Source: Cupriavidus respiraculi
Lineage (GTDB): Bacteria > Pseudomonadota > Gammaproteobacteria > Burkholderiales > Burkholderiaceae
Assembly: GCF_914271545.1 (NCBI RefSeq)
Contig: NZ_CAJZAH010000004.1
Location: 310,001-374,000, forward strand
DNA length: 64,000 nt
Reading direction: 5' to 3'
Part shown: piece by piece, positions 52,683 to 61,661 of the stretch
Layout of the letters: every line of letters starts with the position of its first letter
Position numbering within the stretch: position 1 is the first letter of the stretch
Program-made: the position numbers and the translations under genes
The notes under the pieces: model-generated
Seen by the model: only the letters and a program-made list of their open reading frames with translations
Databases searched by the model: none
What the model was told of the DNA's origin: nothing

Positions 52683-54436
52683 GCGATAGCTCCCTTGCTG
52701 GCATGCGGCTCCGGTTCCGCCCCGCCCTCGTCGGGCGCGGCGTTCTGCGCGATGAAATCCTCGTTCGCGCCCGGCACGCTGTAGGCATAGGCCCAGCGAT
52801 GGACCACCGGCAGATGCGGCCCCCAGTTGCCATGCCCCGGCGGTGTTTCGGGTGTCTGCCATTCGAGCGATGCCGCGCGCCATGGGTTGGCACCGGCGGG
52901 CTGGCCACGGCGCACGCTCCAGATCAGGTTGAATACGAACAGCAATTGCGCGGTGGCGACGACGAAGGCCGCCACCGAGATATAGGCGTTCAGCGTGTGC
53001 GCGGATTCGGGAATGAAGCTGTAGTTCTCGAAGGCGTAGTAGCGCCGCGGCATGCCCAGCACGCCGAGGTAGTGCATCGGAAAGAAGATCGCGTACGTGC
53101 CGACGAAGGTCACCCAGAAATGGATACGGCCCATCGTGTCGTTCAGCATCCGCCCGGTCACCTTGGGATACCAGTGATAGATGCCGCCGAAGACCACCAG
53201 GATCGGCGACACGCCCATCACCATATGGAAGTGCGCCACCACGAAATAGGTGTTGGACAACGGGATGTCGACGCTGACGTTGCCGAGGAACAGCCCGGTC
53301 AGACCGCCGATGACGAACGTGCTGATGAAGGCGATGGCGAACAGCATCGGCACGGACAGGTGGATGTCGCCGCGCCATAGCGTCAGCACCCAGTTGTAGA
53401 CCTTGATCGCGGTGGGGACGGCGATGATCAGCGTGGTGGTGGCGAAGAAGAATCCGAAGTACGGATTCATGCCGCTGACGAACATGTGGTGGGCCCACAC
53501 CACGACCGACAGCAGCCCGATCGCGAGGATGGCCCACACCATCATCCGATAGCCGAAGATGCTCTTGCGCGCATGCACGCTGATCAGGTCGGACACGATG
53601 CCAAAGGCGGGCAGCGCGACGATATAGACCTCGGGATGGCCGAAGAACCAGAACAGGTGCTGGAACAGCAGCGGGCTGCCGCCCTTGTAGTCCAGTTGCT
53701 GGCCCATCGACACCATGGCCGGCATGAAGAAGCTGGTGCCGATCACCTTGTCCAGCAGCATCATCACGCCCGAGACGAACAGCGCCGGAAACGCGAGCAG
53801 CGCCAGAATGGTCGCCATGAAGATGCCCCATACCGACAGCGGCATCCGCATCAGCGTCATGCCCTGCGTGCGCGCCTGCAGCACGGTGGTGACGTAGTTC
53901 AACCCGCCCATCGTGGCCGCCACGATAAAGATCAGCAGCGACACCAGCATCAGGATGATGCCCCAGTCGTAGCCGGGCGTGCCGGGCAGGATGGCCTGCG
54001 GCGGGTACAGCGTCCAGCCCGCGCCGGTGGGGCCGCCCGGCACGAAAAAGCTGGCGAGCAGCACGATCACCGACAGCAGGTAGACCCAGAAGCTGAGCAT
54101 GTTCAGGAAGGGGAACACCATGTCGCGCGCCCCCACCATCAGCGGGATCAGGTAGTTGCCGAAGCCGCCAAGAAAGAGCGCAGTCAGCAGGTAGATCACC
54201 ATGATCATGCCGTGCATGGTCACGTACTGGTAATAGCGGTTGGCGTCGATGAACTCGAAGCGGCCGGGAAAGCCCAGCTGCATGCGCATCAGGTTCGACA
54301 GCGCCACGCCCACCAGACCGACGATGATCGCGACGATGGTGTACTGCACCGCGATGACCTTGTGGTCCTGGCTCCAGACATAGCGCGTCCAGAAGCTGCC
54401 GTGGGCGTGATGGGCGGCATCGTCGGCGTATGCCAT
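52679..54436 (-). CDS. ctaD: Cytochrome c oxidase subunit I
   Basis: 585-residue haem-copper oxidase catalytic subunit with about 12 membrane helices. Landmarks: 'MHGMIMVIYLLTALFLGGFGN' (part: HGMIMVIYLLTALF), 'FWFFGHPEVYIVALPAFG' with the Cu-B His and cross-linked Tyr, 'VVWAHHMFVSG' with the Cu-B His pair, and 'VVAHFHMVMGV' with the haem ligands. It reduces oxygen and pumps protons with subunit II. The start at 54436 has a good upstream site; 97 bp separate it from the subunit II stop. Confidence 0.96.
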   Translation of the reverse strand: MAYADDAAHHAHGSFWTRYVWSQDHKVIAVQYTIVAIIVGLVGVALSNLMRMQLGFPGRFEFIDANRYYQYVTMHGMIMVIYLLTALFLGGFGNYLIPLMVGARDMVFPFLNMLSFWVYLLSVIVLLASFFVPGGPTGAGWTLYPPQAILPGTPGYDWGIILMLVSLLIFIVAATMGGLNYVTTVLQARTQGMTLMRMPLSVWGIFMATILALLAFPALFVSGVMMLLDKVIGTSFFMPAMVSMGQQLDYKGGSPLLFQHLFWFFGHPEVYIVALPAFGIVSDLISVHARKSIFGYRMMVWAILAIGLLSVVVWAHHMFVSGMNPYFGFFFATTTLIIAVPTAIKVYNWVLTLWRGDIHLSVPMLFAIAFISTFVIGGLTGLFLGNVSVDIPLSNTYFVVAHFHMVMGVSPILVVFGGIYHWYPKVTGRMLNDTMGRIHFWVTFVGTYAIFFPMHYLGVLGMPRRYYAFENYSFIPESAHTLNAYISVAAFVVATAQLLFVFNLIWSVRRGQPAGANPWRAASLEWQTPETPPGHGNWGPHLPVVHRWAYAYSVPGANEDFIAQNAAPDEGGAEPEPHASKGAIA

Positions 54437-54533
54437 GGTGTCCCTCCTGTGTGCCCGGGGCCCGTACGCGGTGGCCGGGCTCCGTCTTCGCCTGCTGCGT
54501 CGTCCCGCGGCTTCGCGGCCCGCGGTACCGCGG

Positions 54534-55730
54534 CTACTTGCCGGCCGCCTCGGCCTTGCCGTCCCCCGCCTGCGAGCGGATATAGGCCACCAGCGCCTCG
54601 ACCTCGTCCTCGCGCAGCGGCATCTTGGGCATGATGGGCTGGAAGCCCTTCACCACGCGCGCCTGCGGATCGACGATTTCGCGGCGCAGATAGGCATCGT
54701 CGACCTTTGCGCTGCTGCCGTCGGCGAACGTGCTGGTGTGTCCGTACAAGCCTTTCCACGTCGGTCCCACGCCCGGGGCGCCGTCCACGCTGTGGCATCC
54801 CACGCAGCCCTTGCTCTGGGCCAGCGCCCTGCCCTGCTCGATCAGCGTGGCGGGCGTGGCCGCGCCCGGCTTCTGCGCCGGGCTGCCCGCGCCTTCGCCG
54901 GCGGGCTGCGGCGCGCGCGCGGCCGCCACGGGCGGGGCCGCCACCTGCATCGCCGCGAAGTTCTGCTGGCGCTGCAGCCAGCCCGCGAACGCGGCCTGGT
55001 CCTCGACCACCACGTTGCCGCGCATGTTGTAGTGGCCCACGCCGCAAAGCTGCGCGCACAGGATGTCGAAGCGTCCCGCCTGCGTGGGCGTGAACCAGAA
55101 CGAGGTGACCATGCCGGGCACCATGTTCATCCGCGCGCGAAAGGGCGGCACGTAGAAGTCGTGCAGCACGTCCTTGGAGCGCAGCAGGACCTTGATCGGG
55201 CGGTGCAGCGGCAGATGCAGCTCGGGGCTGGTGATGATGATGTCGTCCTGCCCGTTGGGGTCCTGCGGATTGAGGCCGAGGGGATTGCCTGGCCCGACGA
55301 AGCGCGTATCCGTGGTGCCCAGTTCGCCGTTGGGACCGGGAAAGCGAAAGCCCCAGGACCACTGCTGGCCGACCACCTCGACCACCATCGCGTCGCGCGG
55401 CGGACGCACATAGTCGGCATAGACGAACAGGCCCGGCGCCAGCAACGCGATCACGCCGATCGTCGTGCCGCCGATCAGCCAGAGTTCGAGCTTGCGGTTT
55501 TCCGGCTGGTAGGCGGCGCGCTGGCCGTCGCGATGGCGGTAGCGCCAGAGCATGTAGCCGAGAAAGAGGTTGATGCCGATGAAGAAGGCGCCGGTGATGA
55601 GGAGCGTGATGGTCAGCGTGTCGTCCATCTGCTGCCAGTTGGACGCAAGCGGCGTCGCCCGCCACGGGCTCAGGACATGGAAGAGCACCGAGGCAAGCAC
55701 CATGACGACCAGAACGATGGCCATTGCCAT
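54534..55730 (-). CDS. ctaC: Cytochrome c oxidase subunit II with fused cytochrome c domain
   Basis: 398-residue caa3-type subunit II. Two or three N-terminal membrane helices lead to the Cu-A domain with ligands in 'DILCAQLCGVGHYNM' (Cys-x3-Cys-x3-His-x2-Met) and 'VLHDFYVPPFR'. A Pro/Ala linker follows, then a class I cytochrome c with haem motif 'CVGCHSV' and distal Met in 'IMPKMPLRE'. The start at 55730 is preferred because GGAGGGG sits five bases upstream; the TTG at 55745 is within the ribosome site. First gene of the oxidase operon. A small hairpin (CTGCGG/CCGCAG, 55766-55783) lies in its leader. Confidence 0.95.
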   Translation of the reverse strand: MAMAIVLVVMVLASVLFHVLSPWRATPLASNWQQMDDTLTITLLITGAFFIGINLFLGYMLWRYRHRDGQRAAYQPENRKLELWLIGGTTIGVIALLAPGLFVYADYVRPPRDAMVVEVVGQQWSWGFRFPGPNGELGTTDTRFVGPGNPLGLNPQDPNGQDDIIITSPELHLPLHRPIKVLLRSKDVLHDFYVPPFRARMNMVPGMVTSFWFTPTQAGRFDILCAQLCGVGHYNMRGNVVVEDQAAFAGWLQRQQNFAAMQVAAPPVAAARAPQPAGEGAGSPAQKPGAATPATLIEQGRALAQSKGCVGCHSVDGAPGVGPTWKGLYGHTSTFADGSSAKVDDAYLRREIVDPQARVVKGFQPIMPKMPLREDEVEALVAYIRSQAGDGKAEAAGK

Positions 55731-55861
55731 ATCAACCCCCTCCAATGCCCGGACACGGCATGAGGCTGCGGAAAGACCCGCAGGGTTGAGCTAAGACTAG
55801 TGCATGCGCTCAGGCCATCGCAAGGCGACATCCGGATGTTTGGATGGCGCGCCGCGGCAAA

Positions 55862-55889
55862 AGAAAAAGGCGGCCCGTGATGGGCCGCC
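55862..55889 (-). terminator. Rho-independent terminator after the His-rich membrane protein gene
   Basis: GGCGGCCC (55869-55876), loop of 5, GGGCCGCC (55882-55889); on the minus strand it is followed by TTTTTCTTTT. It lies 31 bp past the stop of the gene at 55920 and isolates it from the oxidase operon. Confidence 0.78.
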
Positions 55890-55919
55890 CGTCGTAGCCG
55901 CCGCGCGCTCCGGAACCGC

Positions 55920-56423
55920 TCAGTGCAGGACGTCCTTGCTCTCGAGCTTCCAGTACGCGATGGCCGCGCACGCGCCGAACAGCAGGTGGCCGAACAGCGT
56001 ATGCCAGCCGCGCGCATCCACGAACCACGGGAAGAAGCGCGTCATGACATAGAAGTTCAGCAGGTAGATCACCAGCCCGAACACCGCGCCGGTCAGCATG
56101 GCCATGCCGATGCTCGAGTCCAGCGTGAAGGGCGCCATGATGGCGCCGAGGATCATGCCGAGCACGGCGCCGAGCACGAAGTGGATCACCAGGGCGGCGA
56201 CCGTCGTGCCGAGACTGAACATGGAGCTCTGCAACACCTCCGGTCCCATGACGATGCCCGCGATCATGCGCGTGGTGGGCCAGGGATTGGTGCCGACCAT
56301 CATGGTCGACCAGAACAATTCGGCCACCAGCAGCAGCGCGCCAGCCGCCAGCCCGGACACCGCCGCCGCGCTCCAGTCCGGGGTACGGCGCACATAGTGG
56401 TGCGAGTGCATGTGCAATTCCAT
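55920..56423 (-). CDS. His-rich membrane protein of unknown function
   Basis: 167-residue integral membrane protein. The N-terminus 'MELHMHSHHYVRRTPDW' has four His residues and could bind metal. Four hydrophobic segments follow: 'AAAVSGLAAGALLLVAELFW', 'FSLGTTVAALVIHFVLGAVL', 'GMAMLTGAVFGLVIYLLNFY' and 'HTLFGHLLFGACAAIAYWKL'. A very strong ribosome site (GGAGGTG) precedes the ATG at 56423. I do not recognise the family. It neighbours the caa3 oxidase but has its own terminator, and is divergent from a 59-residue membrane protein gene. Confidence 0.85.
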   Translation of the reverse strand: MELHMHSHHYVRRTPDWSAAAVSGLAAGALLLVAELFWSTMMVGTNPWPTTRMIAGIVMGPEVLQSSMFSLGTTVAALVIHFVLGAVLGMILGAIMAPFTLDSSIGMAMLTGAVFGLVIYLLNFYVMTRFFPWFVDARGWHTLFGHLLFGACAAIAYWKLESKDVLH

Positions 56424-56610
56424 ATCCACCTCCACACGTTGTGACGAGACAGAACCTACTGCACAGGATAGGACACGCGCGCGAGAAACATACCGCTGTG
56501 CAAGGCGCTGTGGCGCCATTGCCAACGCCCCCGGGCGAGAGAGACGCGCATGCCATGACATTGCGGCGGCACACGACGTGCGAAGCCGGGCATGACGGAT
56601 CACAGCGACA

Positions 56611-56626
56611 CTAGGGAGAACCCTAG
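56611..56626. promoter_or_regulatory. CTAGGG-N4-CCCTAG palindrome, candidate activator site
   Basis: CTAGGG (56611-56616), AGAA, CCCTAG (56621-56626), a perfect 6-4-6 inverted repeat. A good -10 box, TATACT (56649-56654), lies downstream with no convincing -35. The palindrome would centre near -42, the class II activator position. The binding protein is unknown. Confidence 0.5.
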
Positions 56627-56648
56627 GTTTGCTTCGTTCTCGCCTCCC

Positions 56649-56654
56649 TATACT
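56649..56654 (+). promoter_or_regulatory. Predicted -10 box for the 59-residue membrane protein gene
   Basis: TATACT, five of six to consensus, 42 bp upstream of the ATG at 56697. The region where a -35 is expected (about 56626-56632) reads GGTTTGC and is poor, consistent with an activator-dependent promoter. Confidence 0.45.
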
Positions 56655-56696
56655 GAAAACACAACAGAACACCACTGAGAGAGACAGGAGACGGCC

Positions 56697-56876
56697 ATGT
56701 CATTCCATCTGCACGATCTCGTGTTCCTGATCCCCATGGCGCTGGTCGGCATGATCCTCATGGGACTGGTGCCGGTGGCGGCGCGGGCGCTGAAGATCAG
56801 CTGCCGGACCATCGGCGTCGTGGCGGGGGTGCTGTTCGGGGTGTTGGTGCTGGAGGCGATACCGCTGCTGATCTAG
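56697..56876 (+). CDS. Small (59-residue) membrane protein
   Basis: ATG at 56697 with AGGAGA six bases upstream, stop TAG at 56874-56876. The product has two hydrophobic stretches, 'VFLIPMALVGMILMGLV' and 'TIGVVAGVLFGVLVLEAI', joined by a short basic link (ARALKISCR). No family recognised. A credible promoter with a palindromic site precedes it. It is divergent from the His-rich membrane protein gene. Confidence 0.72.
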   Translation: MSFHLHDLVFLIPMALVGMILMGLVPVAARALKISCRTIGVVAGVLFGVLVLEAIPLLI

Positions 56877-56970
56877 CGGCGGCGCCATCCGGGTGGTCCG
56901 CCCGGTGCGCAGCGGTGTGGCGCGCAACGCCGGGCGGCGTGCGCGCGTGCAACCGCGCGCTATCGGATCA

Positions 56971-57156
56971 TCAGATCTCGATCATGGCGAACTCGGCCTT
57001 GCCGACGTCGCATTCGGGGCAGCGCCAGTCTTCGGGGATGTCTTCCCAACGCGTGCCCGCGGCGATCCCGTCCTCGGGCCAGCCCTGTTCCTCGTCATAG
57101 ACCCATCCGCAAATCACGCAAACCCACGTCTTGTAGGCGACGGCTTCCTGTTGCAA
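56971..57156 (-). CDS. Rubredoxin
   Basis: 61-residue rubredoxin. The iron is held by four Cys in 'WVCVICGWVYD' and 'WRCPECDVGK'; aromatic residues 'W..EDIPEDW' complete the fold. It is a small electron carrier. No ATG precedes the conserved core. A TTG at 57156 with AGGAG seven bases upstream is the best start, giving MQQEAVAYKTW before the first Cys pair. No partner reductase or hydroxylase is adjacent. Confidence 0.9.
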   Translation of the reverse strand: MQQEAVAYKTWVCVICGWVYDEEQGWPEDGIAAGTRWEDIPEDWRCPECDVGKAEFAMIEI

Positions 57157-57305
57157 AGCAAAACTCCTGTATGACCTCGATCGATTCCGGGCGGAATCAT
57201 ACGCGGATTTGCGTCGCAACATTCCCGCACCCGCCATAGCGGCGCGCAGCCCACTTGCCCCGGCGCAAGCTGCCGCACAATGGGGCCCGCCCGCCACACG
57301 CTCGT

Positions 57306-60300
57306 CTACTGCCTGACCATGAAGTCCACACGGTTGGGCATCCCCTTGTCCTTGATGCCCTCCGGCGTCAGCTTCGGTGCGGTCAGGAACAGGCGAGCCT
57401 CGGGCACCTTGCCCTCGCGCTCGAGCGTCTGCTTGACCAGCAGCGCCCGGCGCTCGGCCAGCTCCCGCAACCCCGCATCGGTCACGGGTGCGTTCTCCAG
57501 CAGCAGCTTCTCCATCTCGGCCGTGGGCAGCGATTTGGTCAGCCCGATCACGTTGCGCGGCTTCTTGAAGTCCGCACGGTCGTACACCTGCGCGAGGTAC
57601 TTCGGATATTCCTGCGCCGTCACGGTGACCTTGGCGCCCTGTTCGCCGCCGTCGCCGTCGGCCTCCTCGGCGGCGCTCTGGCCACGTGCGCGCTGGCGCT
57701 GGTCGCGCACTTTCTGCTCGAGCACCTGGGCGTCGAGCCATGCCTTGCGCGCGCCCTCAGCGTCGGTGGCCGGATCGATGCGGCCAGTAATCTCCAGCCG
57801 CAGCGCCGGGCGATCGTTCATCGCCCTGGCGAGCGTGGCGAGCTTCTCGCGCTCCTGCTTGCCCAGGGTCGCGGTGCCGGGCGCGAACTCGACATAGCCC
57901 AGCTCGTCGCCGCCGCCGAACGCGGACGCGATCAGCGAGAACGGCGACGTGATCGCCTTGGTGAGCAGGTTGACGATGACCCGTGCGATCACGCCGCCAA
58001 TGCTGAATTCCGGGTCGGACAGCGAGCCGGACACGGGCAGGTTGACGTCGATCACGCCGTTGCGGTCCTTGAGCAGCGACACGGCCAGCAGCACGGGCAG
58101 CTTGGTGGCGTCGGGACTGTCCACGCGATCGCCGAAGGTGAGCTGATCGAGGAACAGATGGTTGCGCGCGTCGAGCCTGCCATTCTCGATCTTGTACCCC
58201 ACATCCACCGTCATCTTGCCCTTGGTGATCGGATAGCCCGCGTACTTGGCAGCGTAAGGCGTGAGGCGCGTCAGCTCGACGCCGGCCGCCTTGGCCGCGA
58301 TATCCAGGTAGAGCTGCTCGCCGAGCGGATTGAGCTTGCCGCTGATCGTGACCGGCGCATCGTCGTCCAGCCGGCCCTCCAGCACCAGGTCCGCCGGCGC
58401 GGGATCGCCGGTGGCCACCTTCGACACCGAGCCCTTCATGCCCGTCAGGTTGGCGGTGTAGTTGGGCCGCACGAAGAAGTCGGAGAAGTTGATATTGCCC
58501 TTCTCGACCTTTACGCCCCCGATGCGGATCTCCGGCTTCGGACCCGCCGGCGTCTCGGCCACCGGTGCGCTGGCCGCGCCGGGCGACGCCTGCGTGAGGC
58601 TCCTGGTGGGCGCGCTCTCTCCCTTGTCCGCGCCGCCCGACATCACATCCTGCAGGTTGAGCCGGCCATTGGCGTTCAGGATCACGCGCGCATAGAAGTC
58701 CGACAGCACGATGTTGTCCAGGCCCAGCTTCAGCGGACCTTTGGCCTCGTCCATGCGGAAATCGATGCCGGCCACCGCGACGCTGCGCCAGCGCAGGAAG
58801 TCCTCGCCGCTGATGCGGTCGACGGTCCGCACATTGGCCAGCCGGGCATTGCCGGCATAGCTCACGGCGAGCGGTTTTCCCGGCGCCGCGACCAGCGCCA
58901 GCTTGCCCTTGGCGGATGCGGTGCCGCCGCGCAGCGCGGCGTTGAAGCGATCGGCCAGGTAGGGCTGCAGCGGGGCGATGTCGAGGTCGTTCAGATCGAG
59001 CTGCAGTTGCATGGCCGGTGTGGCGGGTGCCACCGTGCCATCGATCGCCAGGGCCCCGCGCCGCCCCGATTCGGCCTTGAAGCTCAGCGGGATCGCGGCC
59101 GGCGTCATCGGCCAGCGGATGGGACCCGTGGTGAGCGCGACGTTGCGCAGCTGGTGGACCACCGGGCGGTTGCGGTTCGCGGCGGCCGGCGCGTAGTCGG
59201 ACAGGCGCACGGCGCCGCCCTCCACGGCCACCTTGCCGACCAGCACGTTCCATGGCGCCGGCTGCGCGGGGCGTGCGGCGGATGCCGCGGCGGACGCCGT
59301 GGCATCCGCGCGGGACCGAGGCGGCGCGGTGGCCGCGCGGCTCTGCGCCGCGCGCGATTCGACGGCCCAGATCCGCGCCGTCTCGAGCAGTTCGCCGCGA
59401 TGGTCGCGCGTCACGGCGAACTGCGGCCTGGCGAGCCGCACCTCGTCCAGTTGCACCGATTGCCGGGCCAGATCGAAGGTCAGGCCCTCGACGGCCACCT
59501 TGTCGGCGCGCATCAGCGGCAGCTTGTCTCCCACCAGATCGCCGCGCTCGCGCGCGATGCGCTCGCGCCGCTCGCGCCGCGCCTGCTGCTGCGCATCGGC
59601 GGCGCCATTGCGGGTGCCGGTATCCGCGCCCGTCGGCACGCCGACGGCATTGCGCAGCGTCGCCTGCAGCGGACTGACTTCGATACGGGACTTGTCGAGC
59701 ACGAACTGGAACACCGGCTCCGCCCATGACATGCGGTAGTTCAGCTCGGCCTGCACGGCCGACTCGCCAAGCTGCAACTGCAGCGCGGTGGGCCACCAGG
59801 CGGCGAACCCCTGCGGGCGGACGCCGTCCAGCCGCACCGTGCCGGCAAGCGAGCGGTCGCGCAGCGACAGCGCGCCGTTGTGCCGGACCGTCTGGCCCTT
59901 CGCGACCGCAAGCGTGGCATCGAGCGCGGCGGGCTTGTCGCTGTTGCCCGACAGGTTGTCCACGCGCACGTCGAGCGGCCCGATGGCCAGCGTGCCGGGG
60001 CCCGAAGGCGCGGCTTCGTCGCGCAGTGCGAGCCTGGCCTGGTTCACGGAGATGCGGTCGACGGCATAGGTCCAGGGCGCGGGATCGGTCGCGGGCGCGG
60101 CCGCCGTGCCCGAAGGCGCGGGCGCGCTGGCGGCATGGGGAGCGCTGGCCGCCGCGGCCGCGCTCGCGGGGGCGGGTGCGGAGGCGGGTGCGGCCGATGC
60201 CAGGGGTGCCGGCGCGGCCGCCGCCGGGGCAGGCTTGGCGGCGGGCGTCGGCACGAACGCCGTGGCGAGGTCCAGCGAGCCATCGGCGCGGCGCAGGGCC

Positions 60301-61298
60301 TGCACGTCGAGCCCGTCGAGCGCCACGGCCTTGACGTGCGCCTTGCGCGCCAGCGGTTCCAGCCGGCCGATGTCGACGGCCAGCGTGCCTGCCTTCAACA
60401 GCGGGGAACCATCGCGCTTGCGTACATCGGCGTCGCGCAGCGCCAGCGTGCCCGACAGGAAAATGTCCTGCCTGTCCTTGTCCTGGCGAAAGCCCACCGC
60501 CAGTCGCGTATCGAGCTTGCCGCCCTGGACCCGCGCGTCGGCAAGCGGAGGCGCGAAGACCATGTAGCGCGCCACGTCGAGGCCATCGACATGCAGGTTC
60601 AGATTGGCCTCGCGCGCGTCCGCGAACGGCAGCATGGTGCCGCTGAGCGCCAGCGGCGACCCGTTGACCTGCGCGCTGACGGTGGGCTGCGTGACGATAT
60701 TGACGTCGTGCGGCAGGTTGGACAGGAACGGCAGCGTGATCGTCAGGTGCTCGATGCGCTGGGTCTGGCCCAGCAGCCTGTCATCGAACACCACCGTGCC
60801 GCCGGTCAGCGCGATGTTGTTGATCGAAAACCGCGCCGGCTCCTTGGGCGAGGGCTCGGCCGGCCGCGCCGCCAGGCGTTCCTGGATGTCCGCGTAGCTC
60901 ATGCGGCCGGCGGCATCGCGCGCCAGGTTGACGGTCAGCCCGTCGAGATGGACGGTGTCCACCACGGGCGCGAAGCGCCACAGCGATGCCGAGGCCGCAT
61001 CCACGTCCGCCGAGCGCAGCGTCACCATCGGCGTCGTGCCGTCGGGCTGGTAGATGGTCACGTCGGAGACGGTCGCGGCCAGCGAGAACGGCCGCACGCG
61101 CGCGTCGCCGATCGTCACCTTGCGGCCGAGCGCCTCGCTGGCCTTGCTGGCGCCGAACGACTTGATCAGCACGGGTGCGCCGGCGTAGCCGGCCACTGCG
61201 AACAGCGCCACCGCGGCGACCACGCCGCCCGCGACGCGCAGGGCCAGTCGGCGACGCGGCGTGGCGGTCGCCGCCCCGAAGGAAAACTTGGATGCCAT
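57306..61298 (-). CDS. DUF748 / AsmA-like envelope protein
   Basis: 1330-residue protein with one N-terminal membrane anchor (about residues 18-42, 'LRVAGGVVAAVALFAVAGYA') and a long beta-rich periplasmic region built from AsmA-like segments ('VTIGDARVRPFSLAATVSDV' near 60-80; 'KVEKGNINFSDFFVRPNYTA' in the DUF748 part). A low-complexity Ala/Pro/Ser linker lies at about 350-405. The C-terminal part has 'LRLEITGRIDPATDAEGA', reminiscent of OmpA-type peptidoglycan-contact sequence. AsmA-like proteins are thought to carry lipid between membranes; a similar role here is inference. A predicted promoter lies 93-120 bp upstream. Confidence 0.93.
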   Translation of the reverse strand: MASKFSFGAATATPRRRLALRVAGGVVAAVALFAVAGYAGAPVLIKSFGASKASEALGRKVTIGDARVRPFSLAATVSDVTIYQPDGTTPMVTLRSADVDAASASLWRFAPVVDTVHLDGLTVNLARDAAGRMSYADIQERLAARPAEPSPKEPARFSINNIALTGGTVVFDDRLLGQTQRIEHLTITLPFLSNLPHDVNIVTQPTVSAQVNGSPLALSGTMLPFADAREANLNLHVDGLDVARYMVFAPPLADARVQGGKLDTRLAVGFRQDKDRQDIFLSGTLALRDADVRKRDGSPLLKAGTLAVDIGRLEPLARKAHVKAVALDGLDVQALRRADGSLDLATAFVPTPAAKPAPAAAAPAPLASAAPASAPAPASAAAAASAPHAASAPAPSGTAAAPATDPAPWTYAVDRISVNQARLALRDEAAPSGPGTLAIGPLDVRVDNLSGNSDKPAALDATLAVAKGQTVRHNGALSLRDRSLAGTVRLDGVRPQGFAAWWPTALQLQLGESAVQAELNYRMSWAEPVFQFVLDKSRIEVSPLQATLRNAVGVPTGADTGTRNGAADAQQQARRERRERIARERGDLVGDKLPLMRADKVAVEGLTFDLARQSVQLDEVRLARPQFAVTRDHRGELLETARIWAVESRAAQSRAATAPPRSRADATASAAASAARPAQPAPWNVLVGKVAVEGGAVRLSDYAPAAANRNRPVVHQLRNVALTTGPIRWPMTPAAIPLSFKAESGRRGALAIDGTVAPATPAMQLQLDLNDLDIAPLQPYLADRFNAALRGGTASAKGKLALVAAPGKPLAVSYAGNARLANVRTVDRISGEDFLRWRSVAVAGIDFRMDEAKGPLKLGLDNIVLSDFYARVILNANGRLNLQDVMSGGADKGESAPTRSLTQASPGAASAPVAETPAGPKPEIRIGGVKVEKGNINFSDFFVRPNYTANLTGMKGSVSKVATGDPAPADLVLEGRLDDDAPVTISGKLNPLGEQLYLDIAAKAAGVELTRLTPYAAKYAGYPITKGKMTVDVGYKIENGRLDARNHLFLDQLTFGDRVDSPDATKLPVLLAVSLLKDRNGVIDVNLPVSGSLSDPEFSIGGVIARVIVNLLTKAITSPFSLIASAFGGGDELGYVEFAPGTATLGKQEREKLATLARAMNDRPALRLEITGRIDPATDAEGARKAWLDAQVLEQKVRDQRQRARGQSAAEEADGDGGEQGAKVTVTAQEYPKYLAQVYDRADFKKPRNVIGLTKSLPTAEMEKLLLENAPVTDAGLRELAERRALLVKQTLEREGKVPEARLFLTAPKLTPEGIKDKGMPNRVDFMVRQ

Positions 61299-61661
61299 GT
61301 GATTCCAGAAGATGCGACCCCGCCCGGAAAAGGCGGCTCTTTGTCCGCTACGCCGGTCTTTGTGCCCCGAATTTCACTTTTTGCGCCGACATTATCGCAA
61401 CGGATAGCGGCAAAGCAAAGGCAATTCGGGCAGGCGGGAAGGACCGGAAGGCGCCAAATGCCCGTGCCATTGTTGATAGGAACGAAAGGGTTTTGAAAGC
61501 GACCTCTGGTATCGTTTCGGCTTCGCGAAGCGTCTCCCCGCATGCCAGTGGCTTATCCGCCGTTGGCTTCGGCATTTCCCGCGCTGTACCCCTCGGCCAT
61601 CCCCGTCACGTATTCCGTGCCAACGCTTCGCATGCGAGTGCCTTCTCATGCGAGTTTTTTC
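61299..61661. other. 363-bp divergent region, DUF748 gene / MFS gene
   Basis: Holds the predicted minus-strand promoter at 61391-61418, a CTTCGCGAAG palindrome at 61521-61530 and a direct repeat CATGCGAG at 61631 and 61647 ending in TTTTTT just before the MFS start. No gene seen. No good promoter was found for the MFS gene. Confidence 0.55.
61391..61418 (-). promoter_or_regulatory. Predicted sigma-70 promoter of the DUF748 gene
   Basis: On the minus strand: TTGCTT (61413-61418) as -35, 16-bp spacer, GATAAT (61391-61396) as -10, five of six to consensus. Transcription would start near 61384, leaving a leader of about 85 bases. Confidence 0.45.

Noticed and set aside
57255-59729. Long plus-strand open frame opposite the DUF748 gene
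   Set aside because: Antisense shadow of a well-supported coding region; no domain or signal seen.
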